Source of the DNA: an uncultured Flavobacteriaceae bacterium
Lineage (GTDB): Bacteria; Bacteroidota; Bacteroidia; Flavobacteriales; Flavobacteriaceae
Direction: 5' to 3'
DNA length: 64,000 nt
Assembly: GCA_938017825.1 (NCBI GenBank)
Contig: CALIJE010000040.1
Location: forward strand, 1-64,000
Shown: positions 27,152 to 36,325 of the stretch, piece by piece
Layout of the letters: every line of letters starts with the position of its first letter
Position numbering within the stretch: the stretch's first letter is position 1
Program-made: the position numbers and the translations under genes
Notes under the pieces: generated by a model
What the model was told of the DNA's origin: nothing
The model's input: the letters and a program-made list of their open reading frames with translations, nothing else
The model's database searches: none

Positions 27152-29302
27152 TTAGGCAACCAGACCGGGTTGCACTCGCATGATCCACATCTTGTCATCG
27201 TAGGAGTCGTTGATTTTGGAGTAATAGGAAATAAGAGCGTTGTTCCAAGATTCATGACGTTTAAGGTAAACGTACCTCCAGTTGTTTTCCGGATTAACGA
27301 AATAGCTGGCACTAAGTCCGTAAGAATTCAAAGTCTTTACAAAACGTTTGGCGTTTGCAGGATTGGCGAATACATTGGCAATAATATAGTAACCAGATCC
27401 GACCCCGTCCAACTTGAATATTTTTCCTGCGGGGATGGGTGAGCTTATTTGGTCTTGAGCAACTGAGTTTCGCTTCTCTGCAGTAGTATTATACTGATTG
27501 GCTTTTTTCTGTATTTTGTTTACATTGCTGGCGTAAGCTTCATTGCTATAGCGGTTATCTACATTCATGATCCATTTTGCACCATCATAATTACCATCTA
27601 AATTACTATTGTAGGCAGAGGCGGCGTCCTCCCATGTATCATGTCGTTCTAGGTAAACATATTTTAGACCGTTGTTTGGATTGTCGATATAGTCAGAAGC
27701 AAATCCTTGATTATTGAGGTCGCGCATAAACTTGTCCATATACTTACCACCTTTATATACGTTCGCTACAATGTAGTAACCATTTTCGACACCATTTAGG
27801 TTGTCGAATTTTCTACTTTTAATACCAATGCTGGGACTGGCAACTTTAGCATAGCTCACGCTTCTAGTATTAGTTGACCGAGTGTTATCTTGCCGTGTAG
27901 GTTCTGGAATTGAGTTCACTGGTAGAGAGTTTTCAGGGGCCGAGACCACTTGAGCTGTTCCTGTATCGTACTGGGTACTGTTTGACTGGACATTGGTTGT
28001 ACCGTACGGTATGTTTTTTGAAGTATTTGTATTCGAAGCCAAATCAGCTGTATTGTCACGTCCTGTGGCAAATAACTGTTCGGCCCGTTGCTCCAAGTCT
28101 GGGCGTTGGCCCTTAGTTTCGTTTCGAACCATACGCATTACCATTTCAAAACGGCGTTCCAAGTCTTGCTGACGATTGCTTTCCAGTGAATCTTGGCGGT
28201 ACATTAATTCAGCAAGGATTGCATCATTTTCTGCCAGCTTCTTTTTCAATTCGGCTATTTCATCATTGGGAACGAGGGTGTTAGGCTCCAAGTCTTCATT
28301 ATCCACAAGTTCATCACCACCTTCTTCAAGCATTACGCGGTCTTCCGTAAGGTTTGGTGTGAAAGAATAGGCAAATGAAATTTCATGGGTTGGGCCAAAA
28401 TTCTCAAAGTTGGTTCCGAATCCCTTTTCCATGGTGTAACCCAAAGAAAGTCTTTGGTTGATATTAAAGCCAGCTCCCACCGAGGCGCCATAGAATGTAT
28501 CGTAACCACCTTGCAACCAGCCTAGTTTAGGGAGGTCGAGAATTAGACTTCCACCATAACTTAAATTGTCATCTGTATTATCTATAACTCTTTGGCTGTT
28601 CATACGCACACGGGCCAAAGGCATCAAACGAGCGTTTTCCAAAATACCGGTAGACTTGGTAAAGGGATGGGTATACTGTAAATGCGCCGAATATCCTTTA
28701 TCGGCAAAGTCTGATAATGATTCACTTGTTTTTAGATTATATTCTATCAGATTTTCGGCATAAGCACCAAAATCAAAATTTCCGAATGATAAATTAAAAC
28801 CTGGTTGAAAGGAAAGGATGTTGCTATCCTCGGTTCCATTAAGCACTTCGTCAATAGGGTTTAGGGGATCAAGTGCATTTTGATCAAGCCCCGTACTGTA
28901 ATACGCCAAGTTACCACCAAAAGTAAAATTGCTCTTATCGCTTAGTTTTATTCCATATGCGTAATTGGCCAATACCCCTATGTTGGATACCGGTCCGATT
29001 TTCTGAGAATATAGGCTAAGCCCTAATCCGCTTCTATCCCCAATTCGACCGCTATAGCTCAAGTAATACGTTTGGTCATTGTCCTTAAATTGTACCGATT
29101 GGTTTCTATGTAGTAGATTTACATACGACTTATCTTCTTGTACCGTTGAAAAGGTAGGGTTGATAAGGAAACGATTGAATTTGAGTAAATTTTGAGGAGC
29201 AACTCTATAAGGCAAAGCCGGGTCGCTTTCTTGGGCTTGAACAATGGAAGTGCAAGACAAAAGAACAATTAGGGACAGGGTTATGTATTTTGTAAGCTTC
29301 AT
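27152..29302 (-). CDS. sprD: SprD-like protein: PorP/SprF barrel with C-terminal SPOR-like repeats
   Basis: The 716-residue protein has a signal peptide (LSLIVLLSCTSIVQAQ). Its N-terminal PorP/SprF-type barrel spans about 30-320 (LLKFNRFLINPTFSTVQEDKSYVNLLHRNQ to ISFAYSFTPN). A charged coiled-coil-like segment (EIAELKKKLAENDAILAELMYRQDSLESNRQQDLERRFE, about 345-405) and a polar linker follow. Two C-terminal SPOR-like repeats lie at about 502-584 and 632-716 (GYYIVANV ... YVYLERHDTWEDA ... WIMNVD; GYYIIANV ... YVYLKRHESWNNA ... WIMRV). SPOR domains bind peptidoglycan, so it may tie an outer-membrane barrel to the wall. It lies 10 bp after sprC. The symbol rests on operon position as well as the barrel. 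Confidence 0.82.
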   Translation of the reverse strand: MKLTKYITLSLIVLLSCTSIVQAQESDPALPYRVAPQNLLKFNRFLINPTFSTVQEDKSYVNLLHRNQSVQFKDNDQTYYLSYSGRIGDRSGLGLSLYSQKIGPVSNIGVLANYAYGIKLSDKSNFTFGGNLAYYSTGLDQNALDPLNPIDEVLNGTEDSNILSFQPGFNLSFGNFDFGAYAENLIEYNLKTSESLSDFADKGYSAHLQYTHPFTKSTGILENARLMPLARVRMNSQRVIDNTDDNLSYGGSLILDLPKLGWLQGGYDTFYGASVGAGFNINQRLSLGYTMEKGFGTNFENFGPTHEISFAYSFTPNLTEDRVMLEEGGDELVDNEDLEPNTLVPNDEIAELKKKLAENDAILAELMYRQDSLESNRQQDLERRFEMVMRMVRNETKGQRPDLEQRAEQLFATGRDNTADLASNTNTSKNIPYGTTNVQSNSTQYDTGTAQVVSAPENSLPVNSIPEPTRQDNTRSTNTRSVSYAKVASPSIGIKSRKFDNLNGVENGYYIVANVYKGGKYMDKFMRDLNNQGFASDYIDNPNNGLKYVYLERHDTWEDAASAYNSNLDGNYDGAKWIMNVDNRYSNEAYASNVNKIQKKANQYNTTAEKRNSVAQDQISSPIPAGKIFKLDGVGSGYYIIANVFANPANAKRFVKTLNSYGLSASYFVNPENNWRYVYLKRHESWNNALISYYSKINDSYDDKMWIMRVQPGLVA

Positions 29303-29312
29303 TAGGGAGAAA

Positions 29313-31565
29313 TTATCTTATAACGGTTATAGTACCTTGTTTTAAAGTTTCGTTGGCATTCTTTATGATATAGTAGAAGACCATATTTTGCGTTGGGAAC
29401 GCCATTGATGATTCGGGCCAATTGTTTTGATAGCTCATTTCATTCAGTACCTCTTTGCCTTTGTCATCATAAATAACAACGTTGACATCTGATTTGTTGG
29501 AGTAGGAGTTTGGAATTACCCATTGGTCGTTTGAACCATCGCCGTTCGGGGTGATGACATTGGGGATGTTGAACAGGTCTAAGAACACTGCCGTCAATGG
29601 TCTTGTTACCGAACAGTTGTCTACGCTTGCAACAAGGGTAAAGTCGCCTTCTTCTGAAAAGGTCATCGAATCTGTGCTGCTCACCAGGTTGTTCCCGGCA
29701 TCGAACCACTGATAAGCGGTTCCGCCCGTTGCAGTGACCGTTCTCGAACTTCCTTCAGGAAAAACAACATCACCATCAACATCCAATTGAATAAGGTTGG
29801 GGTCTAATCCTGTGACGGCTATTTCATTGGAATATAACGTACACCCATTGCGGTCTATGGCTAGTCGGTACGTTCCAGTATCCGTAACGGTCAAGGTGGG
29901 AGAAGTACCGCCTAAAGAAGTACCGTCTCTTTCCCAATTATAGGTAGCTGTCGTTAGATCGGTTGAAGTGCTAATAGTTAGGGTGTCACCACCGCTACAA
30001 AATACCGTACCCGTGCTAGTAATGGTTACCGTTTCATTGGTCAACAATTGAACGGCCAGTGCGTTTGAATTAATGGAATACGTGCCTAAAACAGCACTTA
30101 CATCATAACTTCCATTCTCGGTAACATCTGTAAGGCTAATGCTTTTAGAGGTTGCGCCGGGAACGGGAACATTGTCTTTTTCCCATTGATAGGCAAAGGA
30201 GTCTACCAATTGTGAGGTAACATCTGAGGTGGTTGCACCCGTAACTGCATTAACGGTAACCACTTCAAGTACTACATCTGTATTGACGCAGCCTTGGTAA
30301 TCAGTTGGATTATAGCCAATTACCATTTCAAAGGAATCTGGTACCACAGCTACTGTATTTTCGGAGTTGACCGTTGCCGCACAGGCTCCAGTTGTTGTTA
30401 CTGCACAATAATATGTGCCATCTTGAGTGATATCTAAAGTACTGTTGGTGGCACCTGATATGGCTGTCGTATTTCTGTACCATTGAAAGCTTGGTGAGGT
30501 GGCAGTGGTCGAAACACTGAGGCTTACAGTTTGAGAAGGTAGTACTACCACATTGGCAGGGTTATCTCTGGTGACGGTAAACCCACCTGCGTTGGTCATG
30601 GTTACTGCCGCCGACATTTCATTGCAAATGCCTGTCGCCGATATTTCAACTTGGTAGTCTCCTGCAAAGTTTGGTGTAGCAGAATCTACAATATAGTTTT
30701 CACCAGTGGCGCCGGCAATCGGAGCTCCATCTTTAAACCATTGGTAGCTCCAAGTGGCGTTGGTTATATTGATTTGCAAAGTTTCGGTTTGACCGGTACA
30801 CAAGGCCGTATTGGTCGGAGGGTTGATGGCAATGCCCTGACTGCCGCTACCAAGCGACACATCAATTACATTTGAATAAGCATTACTAGCACCTGTACAC
30901 GCAGCCCCATAATCGATATAGGCTTGGTACATGCCACTAGTATCGGCAAGGATACTCGTGCCGTTGCCTGGCAAAAGAGTACCGCTTCTATACCATTGAT
31001 AATTATAGGTTTCTGCATTTGGTACATTGTCAACGGTCAGTGTTATTGGATTTACGGCACAGATACTTCCTGGGGTCGTTCCATCCCCGTTGGGACTGAT
31101 ATTAAAGTTTTGGGTGTAGCCTTGGTAGTACATGGCATACGGCTCTGACTCTGCCCCATCTCGTGCAGGACTTGTACTTCGAACCCTTAATCGATAGCCG
31201 TCGCCCTGTGTATCTACTGGGATGGCAAACTCCATATAAAATTGTCCGTTAGGAGTGTTCTGCCCACCTTCAGTCGCTAGCTGTACTGGCGCTGCAAAGC
31301 TTCCAGTGGCATCGGAGAGTTCAAGTATGAAATCGTTGTTGGCATCGGGACTGCCGACCCAACTTACATCGACAAAGTATTCATTGAAACCGTTTATGCC
31401 GGCACATATTTGTGTCCACGCACTACCCGACCCGTTGTTCGGAGGGTTTTGATTGGGTGCTGGTTCAGGTGCATTGATAATAATTTGAGCACTTACCAAG
31501 GAGGGTGCTATAAGCAAAATTGCAAACAGCAAAAAGTTCAGGGGTTTCAATGGTTTTGATCTCAT
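29313..31565 (-). CDS. sprC: SprC-like Ig-domain protein with T9SS type B sorting domain
   Basis: This secreted protein of 750 residues begins with a signal peptide (LNFLLFAILLIAPSLVSAQ). The middle is a chain of Ig-like beta domains with the repeated pattern YNYQWYRSG, WSYQWFKDGAPI, PSFQWYRNT, YNWERDGTSL and conserved Cys. The C-terminus is a T9SS type B domain: IPNVITPNGDGSNDQWVIPN, VNVVIYDDKGKEVLNE, MVFYYIIKN. It is the first gene of the minus-strand gliding cluster and is divergent from glnS. In F. johnsoniae the equivalent gene, sprC, is needed for normal spreading. The symbol rests on domain layout and synteny. Confidence 0.82.
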   Translation of the reverse strand: MRSKPLKPLNFLLFAILLIAPSLVSAQIIINAPEPAPNQNPPNNGSGSAWTQICAGINGFNEYFVDVSWVGSPDANNDFILELSDATGSFAAPVQLATEGGQNTPNGQFYMEFAIPVDTQGDGYRLRVRSTSPARDGAESEPYAMYYQGYTQNFNISPNGDGTTPGSICAVNPITLTVDNVPNAETYNYQWYRSGTLLPGNGTSILADTSGMYQAYIDYGAACTGASNAYSNVIDVSLGSGSQGIAINPPTNTALCTGQTETLQINITNATWSYQWFKDGAPIAGATGENYIVDSATPNFAGDYQVEISATGICNEMSAAVTMTNAGGFTVTRDNPANVVVLPSQTVSLSVSTTATSPSFQWYRNTTAISGATNSTLDITQDGTYYCAVTTTGACAATVNSENTVAVVPDSFEMVIGYNPTDYQGCVNTDVVLEVVTVNAVTGATTSDVTSQLVDSFAYQWEKDNVPVPGATSKSISLTDVTENGSYDVSAVLGTYSINSNALAVQLLTNETVTITSTGTVFCSGGDTLTISTSTDLTTATYNWERDGTSLGGTSPTLTVTDTGTYRLAIDRNGCTLYSNEIAVTGLDPNLIQLDVDGDVVFPEGSSRTVTATGGTAYQWFDAGNNLVSSTDSMTFSEEGDFTLVASVDNCSVTRPLTAVFLDLFNIPNVITPNGDGSNDQWVIPNSYSNKSDVNVVIYDDKGKEVLNEMSYQNNWPESSMAFPTQNMVFYYIIKNANETLKQGTITVIR

Positions 31566-31599
31566 AAGTAGTCGTTATTTGGGTCACAACAGATTCAAA

Positions 31600-31668
31600 A
31601 ACAAATATGCTATATAATTAACGCGCAGGGAATTTAATGTTGTGGCACTCCGCAATTATGTTGTGAAA
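31600..31668 (-). promoter_or_regulatory. Upstream element of sprC: paired 21-bp-phased boxes plus -7-like box
   Basis: Plus-strand reading: AACAAATAT (31600-31608), 21 bp, GAATTTAA (31630-31637), TGTTGTG (31638-31644), 14 bp, TGTTGTG (31659-31665) followed by AAA. Every spacing equals that upstream of sprB, while the spacers between differ. On the coding strand the boxes would be centred near -43 and -64 if transcription starts just after ATATTTGTT. The likely 5' leader for sprC is about 30 bases. Confidence 0.75.
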
Positions 31669-31723
31669 CGCATTTTATCTAGGGTGAGCAGGTTTAAAAA
31701 AGGCGTTATACGCCTATTTTTGC

Positions 31724-31731
31724 TACTTTTG
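31724..31731 (+). promoter_or_regulatory. Candidate -7 box for glnS
   Basis: TACTTTTG matches TAnnTTTG and lies 18 bp before the glnS ATG; a second match, TATTTTTG, is at 31715-31722. Neither has a TTG at the usual -33 distance. Confidence 0.45.
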
Positions 31732-31749
31732 AACGATAATATTTTTGGA

Positions 31750-33435
31750 ATGAGCGAGGAGGCTAGATCACTTAATTTTTTAGAACACATTATTGAAGAA
31801 GACCTAAGAAACGGCTTCCCAAAAGAAGCCCTTCGTTTTCGGTTTCCGCCAGAGCCCAATGGCTATCTGCACATTGGCCATGCGAGCTCAATTTGTTTGA
31901 ATTTCGGGCTGGGCTTGCGCTACAATGCGCCGGTAAACCTAAGGTTCGATGATACGAATCCAGCTAAGGAAGAACAGGAGTTCGTAGATGCGATAAAAGA
32001 AGATGTTAGATGGTTGGGCTTTGATTGGGATACCGAAAGGTATGCTTCTGACTATTTTCAACAGTTGTTCGATTGGGCGGTTCTATTGATCAAAGAGGGC
32101 AAAGCCTACGTGGATAGCCAAACGAGCGAGGAAATGGCCGAACAAAAAGGCACACCGACCGAAGCCGGAGTTGAAAGTCCGTTTCGACATCGCTCTATCG
32201 AAGAAAATCTTAAACTCTTCGAAGGTATGAAAGCCGGTGAATATGATGAAGGCACCCATGTGTTGCGAGCCAAAATCGATATGACCTCAAGCAATATGCT
32301 GATGCGAGACCCTATTATGTATAGGGTATTGCACAAGGCGCACCATCGCACAAATACCGATTGGTGTATTTACCCAATGTACGACTGGACGCATGGAGAG
32401 AGCGACTATATAGAACAAGTATCGCACTCGTATTGTACTTTAGAGTTTGCCATGCATCGTGAACTATATGATTGGTTTTTAGACCAGGTTTATGATGAGG
32501 CCAAGGTGCGGCCCAAGCAGCGAGAGTTTGCCCGAAGGAACTTGAGCCATACGGTTGTGAGTAAGAGAAAATTAGCCAAATTGGTAGAACAAGGTGTTGT
32601 AGGCGGTTGGGATGATCCAAGAATGTCAACTATTTCCGGGATGCGACGCAGAGGGTACACTCCAGAATCTATTCGCAATTTTGCGGATACCATTGGTATT
32701 GCGAAGCGCGATAACCTTATAGATGTTTCGCTACTTGAATTTCAGGTACGCGATCATTTAAATAAAGTGGCTCCGAGGGTACATGGCGTTTTGAACCCCT
32801 TGAAGTTGGTCATTACCAACTATCTAAAAGGTGAGGTCGAATGGGTCGAAGCCGAGAATAATCCTGAAGACGAATCGGCAGGTACTAGACAGGTCCCCTT
32901 CTCTAGGGAATTGTATATTGAACAGGAAGATTTCAGGGAAGAAGCAAATAAAAAATTCTTTAGACTGAAACTAGGGAAAGAGGTACGCCTTAAAAATGGT
33001 TATATTATTAAGGCCGAAAGTTGCTCCAAAGATGCTGAAGGGAACGTTACGGAAGTTCAATGTACATATGACCCCAAAAGTAAAAGCGGAAGCGGCAGCG
33101 AGGAAAGTCTCAGAAAAGTGAAGGGAACATTGCACTGGGTCTCAATTGCTCATGCGCTATCTGCCGAGATACGAATTTATGACCGCTTGTTCACAGATGA
33201 AAGTCCAGATACGCATAAGGACAAAGATTTTATGGAATTTGTAAATCCCGATTCACTTAAAACCATAACAGGATACTTGGAACCACATTTGGCCAATGCC
33301 AAAGTCGGGGATACTTTTCAATTTCAGCGAATGGGATATTTCTGTGTAGACCCGGATACTACTTCAGACAAATTGATTTTCAACAAAACTGTGGGCTTAC
33401 GGGATTCTTGGGCAAAAATCCAACAAAAAACCTAA
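31750..33435 (+). CDS. glnS: Glutamine--tRNA ligase
   Basis: GlnRS charges tRNA-Gln with glutamine. The start is set at the ATG at 31750 (MSEEARSLNFLEHII); the longer track ORF would run through the promoter. The 561-residue protein has the class I HIGH motif in PEPNGYLHIGHASSICLNFGL, the KMSKS-like loop VVSKRKL, and the C-terminal beta-barrel anticodon-binding domains. Both GlnRS and GluRS are encoded in this window, so direct glutaminylation is used. It is divergent from sprC. Confidence 0.97.
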   Translation: MSEEARSLNFLEHIIEEDLRNGFPKEALRFRFPPEPNGYLHIGHASSICLNFGLGLRYNAPVNLRFDDTNPAKEEQEFVDAIKEDVRWLGFDWDTERYASDYFQQLFDWAVLLIKEGKAYVDSQTSEEMAEQKGTPTEAGVESPFRHRSIEENLKLFEGMKAGEYDEGTHVLRAKIDMTSSNMLMRDPIMYRVLHKAHHRTNTDWCIYPMYDWTHGESDYIEQVSHSYCTLEFAMHRELYDWFLDQVYDEAKVRPKQREFARRNLSHTVVSKRKLAKLVEQGVVGGWDDPRMSTISGMRRRGYTPESIRNFADTIGIAKRDNLIDVSLLEFQVRDHLNKVAPRVHGVLNPLKLVITNYLKGEVEWVEAENNPEDESAGTRQVPFSRELYIEQEDFREEANKKFFRLKLGKEVRLKNGYIIKAESCSKDAEGNVTEVQCTYDPKSKSGSGSEESLRKVKGTLHWVSIAHALSAEIRIYDRLFTDESPDTHKDKDFMEFVNPDSLKTITGYLEPHLANAKVGDTFQFQRMGYFCVDPDTTSDKLIFNKTVGLRDSWAKIQQKT

Positions 33436-33626
33436 GATCGATATTCCTTATCAGATTAATTATAGCAATCGGTATTTTCTATGCGAAACCGCTGGTTTTA
33501 GGCCGTTTTAAGGGCACTTCTTTCCTTAGCAATACGATTCGACGAAGCCCGCCAACAACCTTTACTACAATGCCTCTATGGCTAAAACAGATGTAAAACG
33601 GCACTAGTAGACCCTTTTGGATAAAA

Positions 33627-33661
33627 AAACCCTCTTACGCCGATTTGGCATAAGAGGGTTT
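33627..33661. terminator. Bidirectional terminator between glnS and SPFH gene
   Basis: AAACCCTCTTA pairs with TAAGAGGGTTT, with a further GCC/GGC inside after one mismatch. A T-run follows on the plus strand (GCTTTTTTA) and on the minus strand (TTTTTTTAT). It should end both converging transcripts. Confidence 0.85.
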
Positions 33662-33685
33662 GCTTTTTTAATACGCTATTGGATG

Positions 33686-34624
33686 TTACTTGTCTAGTTT
33701 TGGCGGATTGTTGTTTTTTGCTTTTTTCATAGCCTCACCAATTTGGTTACTCGCAGTAAAACTAGCCACCATGTCATTCAACATTTGGCTCCCGGCTTGC
33801 GGAGAGTTTGGCAACAATATAAGATTGCTGTTAGTCTCTTGACCAATTGATTGTAGTGTGTCATAATGTTGGGTGACCACGATTAGTGCGGATGCCTCTT
33901 GAGAATTGATACCAACCTTGTTCAAAACTTCGACCGATTCTTCGAGGCCTCTAGCGATCTCACGTCGCTGGTCTGCAATACCCTGACCTTGCAATCTCTT
34001 ACTTTCTGCCTCGGCTTTTGCTTTTTCAACAATAAGAATACGCGCAGCATCACCTTCGAACTGAGCGGCTATTTTTTCGCGCTCCGAGGCGTTGATACGA
34101 TTCATGGCCTCTTTAACTTGACCGTCTGGATCAATATCGGTTACCAGTGTTTTGATGATGTCATACCCATAGTCCATCATAGCTTCATTCAATTCTGATT
34201 TAACCGCGATAGCAATATCATCTTTTCGAACGAAAACATCATCTAATTTCATTTTAGGTACTTCGGCACGAACCACATCAAAAACATAAGACGTAATTTG
34301 ATCGTGTGGATAATCTAGTTTATAAAAAGCATCATATACCTTATCGCGAATCACCTTATACTGAACAGAGACTTTTAGGCGAACGAAAACATCGTCTAAA
34401 GTCTTGGTTTCGATGATAACATCCAACTGTTGAATTTTTAGGCTGAGTCTCCCGGCAATACGATCTACCAGCGGAATTTTCATATGAAGACCCGAATGTC
34501 GAATACTCTGAAATTTACCGAAACGCTCAATGATGACCGCGGTTTGTTGTTTTACAATAAAGAATGCCGAAATAAGAACGACAATCAGAAAGAATAAAAT
34601 AGGAATGTAAAAGAATTGCCCCAT
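33686..34624 (-). CDS. SPFH/Band 7 domain membrane protein
   Basis: The 312-residue protein has an N-terminal membrane helix (FYIPILFFLIVVLISAFFIV) and a stomatin/prohibitin domain (QQTAVIIERFGKFQSIRHSGLHMKIPLVDRIAGRLSLKIQQLDV ... DDVFVRLKVSVQYKV). A helical Ala/Glu-rich stretch (EREKIAAQFEGDAARILIVEKAKAEAESKRLQGQG) lies at about 185-235. Such proteins form large ring or cage assemblies at the inner membrane and are close to QmcA/HflK. No NfeD or FtsH gene is adjacent, so its partner is unknown. Confidence 0.9.
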   Translation of the reverse strand: MGQFFYIPILFFLIVVLISAFFIVKQQTAVIIERFGKFQSIRHSGLHMKIPLVDRIAGRLSLKIQQLDVIIETKTLDDVFVRLKVSVQYKVIRDKVYDAFYKLDYPHDQITSYVFDVVRAEVPKMKLDDVFVRKDDIAIAVKSELNEAMMDYGYDIIKTLVTDIDPDGQVKEAMNRINASEREKIAAQFEGDAARILIVEKAKAEAESKRLQGQGIADQRREIARGLEESVEVLNKVGINSQEASALIVVTQHYDTLQSIGQETNSNLILLPNSPQAGSQMLNDMVASFTASNQIGEAMKKAKNNNPPKLDK

Positions 34625-34775
34625 AATGTTTAGATTTTAAGTTTAGGATTGAATATAGTAAGAGTTTACCATATCAGTAGCTTATTTCTTAGAATTGTTA
34701 CAAACACCAATACCTGCACGCCCTAAAGACAATATTTATTATTGAATAGATAGACTTGCTTATTGCTGTAATGGG

Positions 34776-36284
34776 TTAACCCAATTCTCGAATCGCACCC
34801 TGAATACGTGAAACACTTTCCTTTTGACCTATCATTGCCATAATATCAAAAATATGAGGCCCTTTCATGTCGCCAACCAGTACCAATCGCAAAGGCGGCA
34901 TCACCTTGCCAAAAGAAAGTTCTTGGTCAGAAATCCATTTCTTGATTTTGACTTCTACCATTTCAGAGGAAAAATCAGGGACCGCCTCCAGTTCGGCTAC
35001 GAGTCTGCCAAGTATTTGGGGAGTATCCTCCTTCCATTGCTTGCGAACCGCTTTTTCGTTGTAAGAAGATGGCGCTACAAAAAAATAGTGGGACAATTCC
35101 CAGAAGTCGGCAACAAATGTAGCCCGTTCTTTAATCAAGGAGACCACCTTTTCAACATAGTCCTTGCCAGTGAGCGCAGTGTTTACATTGTGCTTTTGAA
35201 GTAGGGGTAAAAATGCATCGGCCAGTTCAGCATCACCTTTCTTTTGAAGATAGTGTTGGTTGTACCACTTTGTTTTATCTGGATCAAAACGAGCCCCAGA
35301 TTTAATGACACGTTCCAAACTAAAGGCTTGCACCAAACCTTCTAACGTAAAGATTTCCTGCTCTGTTCCGGGATTCCAACCTAGCAAGGCCAGAAAGTTA
35401 ACGACAGCTTCAGGAAAGTACCCGGCCTCTTTGTAGCCCAAACTCTCTTTCCAGGAAAGCGGAAATACGGGAAAGCCCATTTTTTCTCCGTCTCTCTTGC
35501 TTAGCTTGCCTTTGCCTACTGGTTTCATAATCAATGGCAGGTGGGCAAATTTGGGCGCATCCCATCCAAAAGCATCATACAATTGCTGGTGAAGGGCTAA
35601 TGATGGCAGCCACTCCTCTCCTCTTATGACATGGCTTATTTCCATCAAATGGTCATCGACGATATTTGCAAGATGATAAGTGGGCATCCCATCACTTTTA
35701 AAAAGTACTTTGTCATCCAAGATATTGGTATCGATTTCGATATCTCCTCGAACGATATCCTTTAAACGGAGTTTTTGATCTTGGGGAGTAAGAAATCGTA
35801 TTACATAATCATCGCCCGAAGTGATGCGTTTTTGAACCTCTTCTGGTTTCAAAGACAAGGAGTTATCAAGCTTTAATCGGTTGTGCCAATTGTAAATAAA
35901 GGTCTTTCCCCTAGCCTCATGATCTGTTCTATGAAAATTCAGTTTTTCGGCCGTGTCGAAGGCATAGTATGCTTTTCCATTTGCAACTAATTCCTGGGCA
36001 TATTGCTTGTATAAGTGCTTTCGCTCGCTTTGGCGATATGGGCCATGTTTCTTTTCATTGCCCGGTCCTTCATCAAAGGAAGTTCCAAGCCAGTTTAGTG
36101 CCTGGATAATATAATCTTCGGCCCCTTCAACATAGCGATTTTGGTCGGTGTCCTCTATACGTAAAATGAAGTCGCCCTCATGTTTTTTCGCAAAAAGGTA
36201 ATTGAATAAAGCAGTGCGCACTCCACCAATATGAAGGGGGCCGGTAGGGCTAGGCGCAAAACGAACACGGACTCTTTGGCTCAT
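34776..36284 (-). CDS. gltX: Glutamate--tRNA ligase
   Basis: GluRS charges tRNA-Glu. It is 502 residues, with the HIGH-type motif in RFAPSPTGPLHIGGVRTALFNYLFAK, RIEDTDQNRYVEGAEDYI, and the KMSKS motif as KGKLSKRDGEK. The C-terminal helical anticodon-binding domain is complete. It lies about 150 bp upstream of the SPFH gene on the same strand and 41 bp downstream of the alkane monooxygenase. Confidence 0.97.
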   Translation of the reverse strand: MSQRVRVRFAPSPTGPLHIGGVRTALFNYLFAKKHEGDFILRIEDTDQNRYVEGAEDYIIQALNWLGTSFDEGPGNEKKHGPYRQSERKHLYKQYAQELVANGKAYYAFDTAEKLNFHRTDHEARGKTFIYNWHNRLKLDNSLSLKPEEVQKRITSGDDYVIRFLTPQDQKLRLKDIVRGDIEIDTNILDDKVLFKSDGMPTYHLANIVDDHLMEISHVIRGEEWLPSLALHQQLYDAFGWDAPKFAHLPLIMKPVGKGKLSKRDGEKMGFPVFPLSWKESLGYKEAGYFPEAVVNFLALLGWNPGTEQEIFTLEGLVQAFSLERVIKSGARFDPDKTKWYNQHYLQKKGDAELADAFLPLLQKHNVNTALTGKDYVEKVVSLIKERATFVADFWELSHYFFVAPSSYNEKAVRKQWKEDTPQILGRLVAELEAVPDFSSEMVEVKIKKWISDQELSFGKVMPPLRLVLVGDMKGPHIFDIMAMIGQKESVSRIQGAIRELG

Positions 36285-36325
36285 ATCTTTTTATTGAAGC
36301 GCAAAGGTACTAAAAACAAAGGCTT

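Noticed and set aside
27065-27442. 125-residue plus-strand ORF at the end of sprD
   Set aside because: Most of it is antisense to the second SPOR-like repeat of sprD; no recognisable protein features.
33408-33606. 62-residue ORF after glnS and a 9-codon ATG ORF (MAKTDVKRH) at its end
   Set aside because: The first overlaps the glnS end and looks random; the second is too short to judge and has no visible remainder of a gene.
34771-34782. Palindrome TGGGTTAACCCA at the gltX stop
   Set aside because: Short, loopless, largely within the coding end and with no T-run; no support for a function.
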